DNA of 64,000 nt from Streptomyces marokkonensis (lineage in GTDB: Bacteria; Actinomycetota; Actinomycetes; Streptomycetales; Streptomycetaceae), in NCBI RefSeq assembly GCF_008312835.1, contig NZ_VSKS01000012.1, positions 1 through 64,000 of the forward strand, read 5' to 3'. The first letter of the stretch is position 1. Every line of letters starts with the position of its first letter. This document shows positions 44,507 to 53,271 of the stretch, piece by piece. A model generated the notes under the pieces. That model was not told the DNA's origin, ran no database searches, and saw only the letters and a list, made by a program, of their open reading frames with translations. Position numbers and translations under genes: made by a program.

Positions 44507-47125
44507 TTACCGCGGGGTCATCCGCTCCACCATGTCCGGGTGCTCCTCGAGCCAGGCGGCGACCGCCTCCTCCTCGTGGCCCTGGCCACGGTTCTTGATC
44601 TCCGCCTCCAGGCTGCCGAGCTCTTCCTCGCTCATGTGCCAGCCCTTGATCCACTCCGTGAGCCGCGGGTACTGCTCGGGGAACTTCTTGCTGGCGATGG
44701 TGCGGATCGTGTTGCCCTCACCGAAGGCCTTCCTGGGGTCCTTCAGCTTGGTCAGCTCGTACTCGCTGTAGGCCCAGTGCGGTGACCACAGGGTGACCGC
44801 GACCGGTTTCCTCTCGGCGAGGGCGCGCTTGAGCTCGGCGAGCATCGCCGGCGTGGAGCCGTCGACGACCTCGTACTCGTCCTCCAGGCCGTAGCCCGGC
44901 ATGACCTCGTTCTTCAGCAGCTGCATCTCACCGGTGCCCGGCTCGATACCGATGATCCTGCCGTCGAAGAGGCCGGCCTTGCCCTTGAGGTCCTCGAGCG
45001 ACTTCACGTCCCTGACGTACGAGGGGACGGCGATCTCCAGCGAGGTGGGCTCGTACCAGGTGCCCAGGTCGGTGAGGTCGTCCTTGCTCTTGTCCCAGTA
45101 GTTCTTCTGCGCGTAGGGCAGCCAGGCGTCGAAGTTGAGGTCGAGGTCCCCGGAGGCGAGGCCGGTGTAGACCGGGCCGACCTCCATCTGCTTGAGGTTC
45201 AGCGTGTAGCCGCGCCGTTCCAGGACGTTCTTCCACAGGTAGGTGACGGCGATGTCCTCGTCCCAGGGGAACCAGGCCACGTCCAGCGTCCGCTTCGCCT
45301 CGGCGGGGACGTCGCCGGTGCCTGACCCGACCGGGGCGAGCCGGTCGACGACGCCCGGGTTGTCCCCGAGCCAGGCGCGGACCGCGTCCTGCTGCCTGCC
45401 CTTGCCGGCCTTGTTGATCTCGGCCTCGAGGCCCGTCAGCTCCTTCTCGGTCATCGAGAAGTCCTTCAGCCACTTCCCGACGAGCGGGTTGTCGCCGGCG
45501 AAGCCCTTGCGCGACACGGTGTGCACGCCGTCGCCCTCGCCCCAGGACCCCTTGGGGTCCTTCAGCTTCTTCAGGTCGTAGTCGCTGTACGCCCAGTGCG
45601 GCGACCAGAGCGTGACGACGAGCGGCTCCTTCTTGCTGTAGGCCCGCTTGAGCTCGGCCAGCATCGCCGGCGTGGAGCTGTCGACGACCTCGTACTCCTT
45701 GTCCAGGCCGTAGTCCTCGAGCACCTTGTCCTTCAGCAGGCCCATCATGCCGGCGCTGGACTCGATGCCGGTGATCTTCCCGCCGAAGACGGACGCCTTG
45801 CCCTTCAGGTCCTCCAGGGAGTCGACGTCCTCCATGTACGCCGGCACGGTCAGCTCCAGCGACGTCTCCTCGTACCATGAGCCGAGGTCGTCGAGCTGCT
45901 TTCCGTACTTCTTCCAGTACGCCTCGTGGGTGGTGGGCAGCCAGGCGTCCGTCTGGAAGTCGACGTTGCCCTGGGCGAGCGCGGTGTAGAGCGGGCCGGC
46001 CTCGAACTGCTCGGCCTCCACCTCGAAGCCGCGCTGTTCGAGGACCTCCTTCCACAGGAAGGTGGAGGCGACGCCCTCGTCCCAGGGGATGTAGCCGATG
46101 CTGACCTTCTTGCCGTCACCGACCTTCTTGCCGTCGGCGATGCCGCCGGTACCGCCGGAGCCGCCGCCGAACAGTCCCATGCCGCCCGCGACGAGCGCGA
46201 GGACGACGACACCGATCACGGCGACCTGCGGGCGGGGCCGGTAGGACCAGATCTTCAGTCCCTGGGCGGCGCGCGCCTTGGCCGCGGCGCGCCGGCCGAG
46301 CGGGGAGACGTGGGTGCCCAGGGCGCTGGTCATCCGGTCCAGGTAGATCGCCAGGATGACGATCGCGATGCCGGACTCGGCGCCGAGGCCGATGTTCAGC
46401 TGGCCGATGGCCTCGATGACCGCGCCGCCCAGACCGCCGGTGCCGACCATGCCGGCGATGGCCGCCATGGACAGGCCGAGCATGATGACCTGGTTGACGC
46501 CCGCCATGACCGTCGGCAGGGCCAGTGGCAGCTGGACGCGCAGCAGGGTGTTGCGGGGGGTGGTGCCGAACGCCTCGGCGGCCTCGACCAGTTCCTTGTC
46601 GACCTGGCGGATGCCCAGCTCGGTCATGCGCACGCCGGGGGCGAGCGCGAAGATCAGGGTGGCGACGATGCCCGGGGCGGATCCGGTCCCGAAGAACAGG
46701 ATCGCCGGGATGAGGTAGATCATCGCGGGCAGCGTCTGCATGAAGTCCAGGACCGGCCGGACGACGGCACTGACCCGGTCCGAGCGGGCCGCCCAGATGC
46801 CCAGCGGCACCGATACGACCAGCGCGATGACGGTGGCGACGATGACCAGCGCCAGCGTCACCATCGAGTCCTCCCACAGTTCGAGGGAGTCCAGGAAGGC
46901 GAACCCGAGGAAGGTGAGGACACCGGCGAAGGTGCCGCGCAGCCAGAAGGCGATGACCGCGAAGATGCCGCAGAGGATCAGCGGTTCGGGTGCCTGGAGG
47001 ACGGCGTTGACACCGTCGTAGGCGCCGGTGAAGACGGCCTTGAAGAAGTCGAACAGCCAGCTGACGTTGTCGAGGAGCCAGTCGACGGTGCTGTTGACCC
47101 AGTCGCCGAGCGGGATCCTAGGCAC
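44507..47125 (-). CDS. glycine betaine/proline-type ABC permease fused to two substrate-binding domains
   Basis: 872 residues. About 1-290 is a ProW/OpuAB-type permease with the EAA-type loop (LVEAAEAFGTTPRNTLLRVQLPLALPTVMAGVNQ). Two OpuAC-type binding domains follow (about 325-580 and 605-872), each with GYIPWDE/AWFPWDE, DAWLP, SSTPAMLAELKRA/GSTPAMLAELKRA and TLWSPHWAYS. The Trp residues in these segments probably form the aromatic cage for quaternary amines. Tandem binding domains on one permease raise local capture near the membrane. GTG 47125 overlaps the upstream ATPase stop by 8 bases. Role: osmoprotectant uptake. Confidence 0.9.
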   Translation of the reverse strand: MPRIPLGDWVNSTVDWLLDNVSWLFDFFKAVFTGAYDGVNAVLQAPEPLILCGIFAVIAFWLRGTFAGVLTFLGFAFLDSLELWEDSMVTLALVIVATVIALVVSVPLGIWAARSDRVSAVVRPVLDFMQTLPAMIYLIPAILFFGTGSAPGIVATLIFALAPGVRMTELGIRQVDKELVEAAEAFGTTPRNTLLRVQLPLALPTVMAGVNQVIMLGLSMAAIAGMVGTGGLGGAVIEAIGQLNIGLGAESGIAIVILAIYLDRMTSALGTHVSPLGRRAAAKARAAQGLKIWSYRPRPQVAVIGVVVLALVAGGMGLFGGGSGGTGGIADGKKVGDGKKVSIGYIPWDEGVASTFLWKEVLEQRGFEVEAEQFEAGPLYTALAQGNVDFQTDAWLPTTHEAYWKKYGKQLDDLGSWYEETSLELTVPAYMEDVDSLEDLKGKASVFGGKITGIESSAGMMGLLKDKVLEDYGLDKEYEVVDSSTPAMLAELKRAYSKKEPLVVTLWSPHWAYSDYDLKKLKDPKGSWGEGDGVHTVSRKGFAGDNPLVGKWLKDFSMTEKELTGLEAEINKAGKGRQQDAVRAWLGDNPGVVDRLAPVGSGTGDVPAEAKRTLDVAWFPWDEDIAVTYLWKNVLERRGYTLNLKQMEVGPVYTGLASGDLDLNFDAWLPYAQKNYWDKSKDDLTDLGTWYEPTSLEIAVPSYVRDVKSLEDLKGKAGLFDGRIIGIEPGTGEMQLLKNEVMPGYGLEDEYEVVDGSTPAMLAELKRALAERKPVAVTLWSPHWAYSEYELTKLKDPRKAFGEGNTIRTIASKKFPEQYPRLTEWIKGWHMSEEELGSLEAEIKNRGQGHEEEAVAAWLEEHPDMVERMTPR

Positions 47126-48209
47126 GGGCCATCACCTTCTCGCCGCCCTTGTCGCGCGGGGTGTCGCAGACCCCGGGGTCGGACTCCTCGTCGCCGAGGA
47201 AGCCGACGAGGCGCTGCCGGGGCACGACCCCGACGAGCGCGTCCCGCGTGTCGAGCACCGCCACGGGGTGCGGCACGCGGGCGCTGATCGCGCACAGATC
47301 GGTGAACGGTGTGTCGGGCGAGGCGGTCTCGCAGCCGCAGTCGGCCTCGTCGCCGCGCACCTCGCGGTCCATCACGGCCCCGGCGGTGAGCACGCGGGAG
47401 CGGTCGACGTCCTGGGTGAAGGAGGCGACGTAGTCGTTGGCGGGCCGGATGAGGATGTCCTGCGCGGTGCCGATCTGCACGATGCGGCCGTCGCGCATCA
47501 CCGCGATGCGGTCGCCCAGGCGCATGGCCTCGTTGAGGTCGTGGGTGATGAAGACGATCGTCTTCTTCAGCTTCTTCTGCAGTTCGATCAGCTGGTCCTG
47601 CATGTCCCGGCGGATCAGCGGGTCGAGCGCGCTGAAGGACTCGTCCATCAGCAGCAGGTCGGCGTCGGTGGCGAGCGCGCGGGCGAGGCCGACGCGCTGC
47701 TGCATACCGCCGGACAGCTCGTCGGGCCACGACTTCTCCCAGCCGGCCAGGCCGCACAGGGCGAGCGCCTCGTCGGCGCGGCGTTCGCGCTCGGCGCGGG
47801 GCACGCCCTGCACTTCAAGACCGTAGGCAGCGTTGTCACGGACGCTGCGGTGCGGGAACAGCGCGAAGTGCTGGAAGACCATGCTGATCTTCCTGGAACG
47901 GACCTGGCGCAGTTCCCGGTCGGACAGCGCGGTCAGGTCCTGACCGTCGAAGCGCACGTGTCCGGCGGTCGGCTCCAGCAGGCCGTTGAGCATCCGCAGG
48001 AGGGTCGACTTGCCCGAGCCGGACAGGCCCATGACGACGAAGATCTCGCCCGGCTCCACCGTGAACGAGGCGTCGATGACGGCCGCGGTGATGCCGTCGG
48101 CGCGCAGCTCCTCCCGGTCCGCCTTCTTCTGGCGCAGTCGTTCGACCGCCTGGTCCGGTCGTCTGCCGAACACCTTGAACAGATGCTCGGCCTCAAGCCT
48201 GGATGACAC
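47118..48209 (-). CDS. glycine betaine/L-proline ABC transporter ATP-binding protein
   Basis: 363 residues of the ProV/OpuAA type: Walker A GLSGSGKST, Q-loop VFQHFALFPH, signature LSGGMQQR and Walker B LLLMDESFSALD. The C-terminal CBS region is short and divergent (LTAGAVMDREVRGDEADCGC, ...HPVAVLDTRDALVGVVPR), suggesting one working CBS module for osmotic or nucleotide control. GTG 48209 is preceded by AGAGG. Pairs with the fused permease/binding protein downstream. Confidence 0.92.
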   Translation of the reverse strand: MSSRLEAEHLFKVFGRRPDQAVERLRQKKADREELRADGITAAVIDASFTVEPGEIFVVMGLSGSGKSTLLRMLNGLLEPTAGHVRFDGQDLTALSDRELRQVRSRKISMVFQHFALFPHRSVRDNAAYGLEVQGVPRAERERRADEALALCGLAGWEKSWPDELSGGMQQRVGLARALATDADLLLMDESFSALDPLIRRDMQDQLIELQKKLKKTIVFITHDLNEAMRLGDRIAVMRDGRIVQIGTAQDILIRPANDYVASFTQDVDRSRVLTAGAVMDREVRGDEADCGCETASPDTPFTDLCAISARVPHPVAVLDTRDALVGVVPRQRLVGFLGDEESDPGVCDTPRDKGGEKVMARA

Positions 48210-48443
48210 GCGTACCTCTTGTCTCGACGGCGAAGGACAGGAGCGATGTCCGGACGGCTACGGCTCACACCGCCCACGACGGTTGAATCTGCAACCGGCA
48301 TCGCTCCGGGGCCGCGCCTCCCCGGTTTTGCACAGGGCAAACGTGTTCATGCGACGCCTCACAGAGGTCGCGCATGACGCAACTCGTTGTGTCCTGCACG
48401 CCACCGCGCTTCGGGCGGGGCGGTGTCGGTGCCGTGCGGCATG

Positions 48444-49373
48444 ATGCGGGACGTGACCGGACGACTGATGCTCCTCGACACCGCCTCCCTGTACTTCCGC
48501 GCCTACTTCGGCGTCCCCGAGTCCGTCCGGGCCCCGGACGGCACGCCGGTGAACGCCGTGCGCGGACTGCTCGACTTCATCGACCGGCTGGTGAAGGACC
48601 ACCGGCCGGACCACCTGGTGGCCTGCATGGACGCCGACTGGCGCCCGCAGTGGCGGGTGGAACTCATCCCCTCCTACAAGGCGCACCGGGTCGCCGAGGA
48701 GCGTCCTCAGGGCCCCGACGAGGAAGAGGTGCCCGACACGCTGACGCCCCAGGTACCGGTCATCGAGACGGTGCTCGACGCGGTGGGCATCGCGCGCGTG
48801 GGGGTCGCCGGGTACGAGGCGGACGACGTGATCGGCACGTTCACCGCCCGGGCCACGGGGCCGGTCGACATCGTCACCGGCGACCGCGACCTGTACCAGC
48901 TGGTGGACGACGCGCGCGGGGTGCGCGTGCTGTATCCGCTGAAGGGTGTCGGCACGCTCCAGGTCACCGACGAGGCCGCGCTGCGCGAGAAGTATGGGGT
49001 GGACGGCAGGGGGTACGCGGATCTGGCGCTGCTGCGCGGTGATCCGAGCGACGGCCTGCCGGGCGTGCCCGGCATCGGGGAGAAGACGGCGGCCAAGCTG
49101 CTGGCCGAGTTCGGCGACCTGGCCGGGATCCTGGCGGCCGTGGACGACCGGCAGGCCAGGCTCACACCGACGCAGCGCAAGCGTCTGGACATGGCGCGTC
49201 CGTACCTCGCGGTCGCCCCCAAGGTCGTCCGGGTCGCGGACGACGTCCCGCTGCCGGACGTGCACACGGCGCTGCCGCGGGCGCCGCGCGACCCGGCCGG
49301 GGTCGACGCCCTGGCCGCCCGCTGGGGCCTGGGCGGTTCGCTGCGGCGTCTGCTGACGACGCTCTCGGCGTGA
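48444..49373 (+). CDS. 5'-3' exonuclease (PolA-type N-terminal nuclease family)
   Basis: 309 residues. FEN-like nuclease with the metal-site acids in MLLDTASLYFRAYFG, VACMDADWRPQWR, YEADDVIGTF, VTGDRDLYQLV and the helix-hairpin-helix GLPGVPGIGEKTAAKLLAEFG. It trims flaps and RNA primers; a separate copy next to full PolA is usual in Streptomyces. Start uncertain: ATG 48441, ATG 48444 or GTG 48453; a -10-like CATGAT (48440-48445) seven bases before GTG 48453 could make that the start of a leaderless mRNA. Confidence 0.88.
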   Translation: MRDVTGRLMLLDTASLYFRAYFGVPESVRAPDGTPVNAVRGLLDFIDRLVKDHRPDHLVACMDADWRPQWRVELIPSYKAHRVAEERPQGPDEEEVPDTLTPQVPVIETVLDAVGIARVGVAGYEADDVIGTFTARATGPVDIVTGDRDLYQLVDDARGVRVLYPLKGVGTLQVTDEAALREKYGVDGRGYADLALLRGDPSDGLPGVPGIGEKTAAKLLAEFGDLAGILAAVDDRQARLTPTQRKRLDMARPYLAVAPKVVRVADDVPLPDVHTALPRAPRDPAGVDALAARWGLGGSLRRLLTTLSA

Positions 49374-49389
49374 GCCCCGAGGTGCTAAC

Positions 49390-49403
49390 TTAGGTAACCC
49401 TAA
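49390..49403 (+). promoter_or_regulatory. candidate DmdR/IdeR iron box
   Basis: TTAGG-TAAC-CCTAA has perfect 5-bp arms and resembles the TTAGGTTAGGCTAACCTAA iron box of actinobacteria. It lies 24 bases before the siderophore-interacting protein start. Confidence 0.55.
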
Positions 49404-49426
49404 CTGTAACGGCTGGGAGGCACCTC

Positions 49427-50323
49427 ATGGCAGAGCGACCGGGACGCGCACCGCGCACGCCGCACACCGCCGAGGTGATCCGCACCGAGCGGCTGACCCC
49501 GCACATGCAGCGCGTGGTGCTCGGTGGCGAGGGCCTCGCCGGCCTGGCCGCGGACACGTGCACGGACCACTACGTCAAGCTGCTGTTCCCGCCCCCGGGG
49601 GCGGCCTACCCGGAGCCCTTCGACCTCCAGCGCATCCGCGAGGAGCTCCCGCGCGAGCAGTGGCCGGTGACGCGTACGTACACCGTGCGCCAGTGGGACG
49701 CCGGGCACCGCGAGCTGACCCTGGACTTCGTGGTGCACGGGGACGAGGGCCTGGCCGGCCCCTGGGCGGCGCACGCGCGGCCGGGCGAGGTGGTGCGCTT
49801 CCTGGGCCCCGGCGGCGCCTACGCCCCGGACCCGGCCGCCGACTGGCACCTGCTCGTCGGCGACGAGAGCGCGCTGCCCGCGATCGCCCGCTCTCTTGAG
49901 GCACTGCCGCACGGCGCCCGGGCGTTCGCCTTCGTGGAGGTCTCCGGTCCCGAGGAGGAGCAGAAGATCGACTCCGACGTGGAGGTGCGCTGGCTGCACC
50001 GCGGCGGCCGGCGCGTCGGCGAGGCGCTGGTGGAGGCGGTCCGCGGTCTCGACTTCCCCGAGGGCCGGGTGCACGCCTTCGTCCACGGCGAGGCCCACTT
50101 CGTGAAGGAACTGCGCCGTCTGCTGCGGGTCGAGCGCGGTGTCCCGCGCGAGGACCTGTCGATCTCCGGTTACTGGCGGCTCGGCCACAACGAGGACGGC
50201 TGGCAGGCCTCCAAGCGGGACTGGAACGCCCGTATCGAGGCCGAGCAGGAGGGCACGGCGGCTCCCGCCCGACCGGGCCCTCGAGCCGTCCTCCGGCCCT
50301 CCTGGGGAGCGCCGTCCGGGTGA
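49427..50323 (+). CDS. siderophore-interacting protein (FAD-dependent ferric-siderophore reductase)
   Basis: 298 residues. FAD-binding beta-barrel with RTYTVRQWD (R-x-Y-T contact), then the C-terminal SIP domain with LLVGDESALPAIARSLEAL and GYWRLGHNEDGWQASKRDW, the family's closing motif. The enzyme reduces iron in imported siderophores to release it. A tail of about 30 Ala/Pro/Arg residues after the domain is not typical. ATG 49427 with GGGAGG upstream. Iron repression is expected from the operator. Confidence 0.9.
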   Translation: MAERPGRAPRTPHTAEVIRTERLTPHMQRVVLGGEGLAGLAADTCTDHYVKLLFPPPGAAYPEPFDLQRIREELPREQWPVTRTYTVRQWDAGHRELTLDFVVHGDEGLAGPWAAHARPGEVVRFLGPGGAYAPDPAADWHLLVGDESALPAIARSLEALPHGARAFAFVEVSGPEEEQKIDSDVEVRWLHRGGRRVGEALVEAVRGLDFPEGRVHAFVHGEAHFVKELRRLLRVERGVPREDLSISGYWRLGHNEDGWQASKRDWNARIEAEQEGTAAPARPGPRAVLRPSWGAPSG

Positions 50324-50398
50324 ACGACGGCGCCGCGCCCCGGCCCGGACGGCGTGGCGAGCCCGCCCGGGCCGGCCGCTGCCCCAGGATCCGGGCGC

Positions 50399-50707
50399 GT
50401 GGCACACACCTTCGACGAGCTCGTGGCCAAGCAGCGCGCGGCGGACGAGGCACACGCCCGGGTACGACAGCTCCGGGACGCCTACGACCCGCGCGCCCGC
50501 GCCCGGTGGAGCGGGAACCAGACCTCCACCTGGGAAACCGCCTGGAGGGCCTGGCGCGACCTCGCCCGTGACGTCCGCGTCGCGGTGGCCGAGTACGCCC
50601 GGGCCGAGGGCAGGTCCCTCCACGAGATCGAGGCCGAGCTGGCACGGGCGGTACGGCCCGAGGATCCACCCGGGCCGGGCGGACGGGAAGGCGGGAGGCG
50701 GCCCTAG
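50399..50707 (+). CDS. small uncharacterised helical protein
   Basis: 102 residues, two to three helices: FDELVAKQRAADEAHARVRQL, then TWETAWRAWRDLARDVRVAVAEYARAEGRSLHEIEAEL. No signal peptide, no membrane segment and no domain I recognise. GTG 50399 is a guess; a start 15 codons earlier (50354) is open. The stop TAG lies in the loop of a strong hairpin. Confidence 0.55.
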   Translation: MAHTFDELVAKQRAADEAHARVRQLRDAYDPRARARWSGNQTSTWETAWRAWRDLARDVRVAVAEYARAEGRSLHEIEAELARAVRPEDPPGPGGREGGRRP

Positions 50708-50727
50708 GGGCGCCTCCCGCCTTCCCG
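50684..50727. terminator. 17-bp perfect hairpin over the stop codon
   Basis: CGGGAAGGCGGGAGGCG (50684-50700) pairs fully with 50711-50727; the 10-base loop GCCCTAGGGG holds the upstream gene's TAG. It ends 9 bases before the -10 of the next gene. Confidence 0.8.
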
Positions 50728-50735
50728 CCGCCTCG

Positions 50736-50741
50736 TACGCT
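50736..50741 (+). promoter_or_regulatory. -10 element of the pseudouridine synthase gene
   Basis: TACGCT ends 8 bases before GTG 50750, pointing to a leaderless mRNA. No -35 is visible because the hairpin occupies that place. Confidence 0.35.
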
Positions 50742-50749
50742 TGCTCGTT

Positions 50750-51700
50750 GTGAGACGTAGACGCCCCCTCCCGCCCTCTCCCCTGCCGCAGCGCGACGGT
50801 GTGGACCCCGTGCGGGTGCGGCTGCCCGCCGGGGAGCGGTGGTCCACGGTGCGGGAGCACCTGGTGCAGCGGCTGTCGGCCGGACCCGGCGTCGTGGACG
50901 GGATGTTCGCGGCGGGGCTGATCGTCGGGGCGGACGGGCGGGCCGTACCGGCGGACGCGCCGTACGCACCCGGCATGTACCTGTGGTTCCACCGGGAGCT
51001 GCCCGCCGAGGTGCCCGTGCCGTTCCCGTTGGAGGTCGTCCACCGGGACGAGCACATCGTCGTGGCCGACAAGCCCCACTTCCTGGCCACCACCCCGCGC
51101 GGCAGCCATGTCACCCAGACCGCGCTCGCCCGGCTCCGCCGTGAACTGGGCATCCCGGAGCTGGGCGCGGCACACCGCCTCGACCGGCTCACCGCGGGCC
51201 TGGTGCTGTTCACGGTGCGTCCCGGGGAGCGGGGCGCGTACCAGACGCTGTTCCGCGACCGTCTGGTGCACAAGGAGTACGAGGCCGTCGCGCCGTACGA
51301 CCCGGCGCTGGAGCTCCCCCGGACCGTACGCAGCCGGATCGTGAAGGAGTGCGGGGTGCTGACCGCCCGGGAGGTCGGGGGCGAGCCGAACGCGGTGACC
51401 CGTGTGGAGCTCGCCGCCCACCGCCCGGACGGTCTGGGCCGGTACCGGCTGGTGCCCGGCACCGGGCAGACCCATCAGCTGCGGGTCCACATGAACGCCC
51501 TCGGCGTGCCGATACTCGGCGATCCGCTGTATCCCGCGGTGGCCGGCCCCGTCCCCGCAGGTGACTTCCGGCGTCCGCTGCAACTGCTGGCGCGGCACCT
51601 GGAGTTCACCGATCCGGTGACGGGCGTGGAGCACCGCTTCACCAGCGGCCGGGCACTCGCGGCCTGGTCGTCGTACGAGGACTGGGCGGCCGGTCAGTAG
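50750..51700 (+). CDS. RluA-family pseudouridine synthase
   Basis: 316 residues. Catalytic Asp in GAAHRLDRLTAGLVLFT; further motifs HKEYEAVAPY, GTGQTHQLRVHMNALGVPILGDPLYP. It isomerises uridine in rRNA or tRNA; the site cannot be fixed. An N-terminal S4-like segment (WSTVREHLVQRLSAG...GMFAAGLIVGADGRAV) precedes it. GTG 50750 is preferred to TTG 50741 because of the -10 position. Its end overlaps the convergent P450 stop by 7 bases. Confidence 0.88.
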   Translation: MRRRRPLPPSPLPQRDGVDPVRVRLPAGERWSTVREHLVQRLSAGPGVVDGMFAAGLIVGADGRAVPADAPYAPGMYLWFHRELPAEVPVPFPLEVVHRDEHIVVADKPHFLATTPRGSHVTQTALARLRRELGIPELGAAHRLDRLTAGLVLFTVRPGERGAYQTLFRDRLVHKEYEAVAPYDPALELPRTVRSRIVKECGVLTAREVGGEPNAVTRVELAAHRPDGLGRYRLVPGTGQTHQLRVHMNALGVPILGDPLYPAVAGPVPAGDFRRPLQLLARHLEFTDPVTGVEHRFTSGRALAAWSSYEDWAAGQ

Positions 51701-53205
51701 CCGCGCCACCAGCGCAGGAAGCGCTGCCATGCGTTCCGCGGCGGGGCGGGTTCCGTCACCGGCGGGGGCGGCGGCACGGGCACGGGCGGCTCGACGCGCG
51801 GCTCGGGCGGCACGGGGGCCGCGGTGACCGGCCCGGGCTGTGGGCGTGCGGCGCCGATGTGCCAGTCCCGCTGCCGGGGCGTGTCGTTCTCGTGGCTGGG
51901 CCGCTGCGTCACGTCCTGCTGCGGCCGGGGCGTGAAGTGGACGGGCAGCTCCACCAGATGCCGCGAGGCGATGGACTCGGTGAAGGACAACTCCTCCTCG
52001 TCGACGCTGAGCTCCACGTCGGGCAGCCGCATGAGCAGGGCGTCGACGCCGACTTCGGCGATGGTGCGGCCGATGTCCTGGCCGGGGCACTCGTGCGGGC
52101 CGCCGCCGAAGGCGAGGTGCGAGCGGTTTCCCTGCATGTCGGCCGTCGGGTCGGGGCGCACGCGCGGATCGACGTTGGCCGGCGCGGGCGCGAACAGCAG
52201 TCCGTCGCCCTTGCGGATGCGCTGGCCGCCGAGCTCCGTCTCCTGCTTGGCGTAGTAGGCGAAGATGGTGCTGAAGGGAGGCTCGTCCCACAGCAGTTGC
52301 TCCACCGCCTGAGGCACGGTCATCTGGCCGCCGTTGAGCTGGGAGCGGAAGCGGGGGTCGATCAGCACCTGGCGCAGCACGTTGGCGAGGAGGTTGGCGG
52401 TGGCCTCGTAGGCGGCGATCAGCACCACTCTGAGGTGCTGGCTGACCTCCTCGTCGGTCAGCCCGGCCGGGTGGGCGATGAGGTGGCCCGCGAAGTCGTC
52501 CATCGGCTCGGTACGGCGGCGTGCGGTGAGGCGTTCCAGGGCCCCCATGACGTAGGCGTTGCTGGCGATGGCGGTCTCGGTGCCCCGGATCATGTCGCGG
52601 GCGGCCTCGACGATCCGGTCGTCGTACTCGTCGGGCATGCCGAGGACATGGCACATCACGGCCATCGGAAGGTGCTCGGCGTACTGGCCGACCAGGTCGG
52701 CCTCGCCCGCCTCGCAGAACCGGTTGACGACCCGCTGCACGCTGCGGTTGACGTGCCGGCGCAGGCCGCGGAAGTCGGTGGCCGCCACGGCTGCGTCGAT
52801 GGCGGCGCGCAGCCGCTTGTGCTCGTCGCCCTCGGCGTGCGCGCACATCGGCTGCCAGGCGATGTGCGGCATCAGCGGATGGTCGGGCTTGACCAGACCG
52901 TCCCGGAGCGGGGACCAGATGCGGCTGTCCTTGCAGTACTGCGCGGGTGTGCGGACCAGCTGCTGGCTCTCGGCGTGACCGAGGACCACCCACATCGGCA
53001 CGTCGTCGTGCACCAGCACCGGTGCCACCGGACCGTGCCGGTCCCGGAGTTCCTCGTACAGCTTCCTCAGGTCCTCCGACTCGTGCAGCCGGGCCGGTCC
53101 GCCGGGGCCCGGGCCGTGCGCGGGGCAGCCGGGGGGCGGCCCGGGCCGGGGACCGTCCGTGCCGGTCGGGGAGTCACCCGTCAGGGAGTGGGATTCAGGC
53201 GTCAC
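51694..53205 (-). CDS. conservon-associated cytochrome P450 lacking EXXR (CYP157-like)
   Basis: 503 residues. The haem loop FGGGPHECPGQDIG has the Cys ligand, and the I-helix AYEATANL is present. In the K-helix, where nearly all P450s have E-x-x-R, this reads EQLLW, with Trp for Arg. S. coelicolor CYP157 proteins are known to lack EXXR in this way, and one is encoded in its cvn9 (rar) conservon; this is the likely homologue. The last 90 residues are Pro-rich and end NAWQRFLRWWRGY, which may touch the membrane. Substrate and catalytic ability unknown. GTG 53205 start. Confidence 0.88.
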   Translation of the reverse strand: MTPESHSLTGDSPTGTDGPRPGPPPGCPAHGPGPGGPARLHESEDLRKLYEELRDRHGPVAPVLVHDDVPMWVVLGHAESQQLVRTPAQYCKDSRIWSPLRDGLVKPDHPLMPHIAWQPMCAHAEGDEHKRLRAAIDAAVAATDFRGLRRHVNRSVQRVVNRFCEAGEADLVGQYAEHLPMAVMCHVLGMPDEYDDRIVEAARDMIRGTETAIASNAYVMGALERLTARRRTEPMDDFAGHLIAHPAGLTDEEVSQHLRVVLIAAYEATANLLANVLRQVLIDPRFRSQLNGGQMTVPQAVEQLLWDEPPFSTIFAYYAKQETELGGQRIRKGDGLLFAPAPANVDPRVRPDPTADMQGNRSHLAFGGGPHECPGQDIGRTIAEVGVDALLMRLPDVELSVDEEELSFTESIASRHLVELPVHFTPRPQQDVTQRPSHENDTPRQRDWHIGAARPQPGPVTAAPVPPEPRVEPPVPVPPPPPVTEPAPPRNAWQRFLRWWRGY

Positions 53206-53271
53206 AGTGGTCGCTCCGGAAGGGGAGAGCAGAGGGCTGGGGAGGGGAAGGGCGGGGGCGGATGCCGGGGA

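Noticed and set aside
34997-48209. Genomic island or phage carrying the catabolic and transport genes
   Set aside because: No integrase, att repeats, tRNA target or change in base composition; the order follows the conserved Streptomyces chromosome.
49400-52993. Very long open frame on the minus strand (over 1,100 codons)
   Set aside because: It runs opposite to the siderophore-interacting, small helical and pseudouridine synthase genes, is rich in Arg/Gly/Pro without domain motifs, and arises from the GC-rich third positions of those genes.
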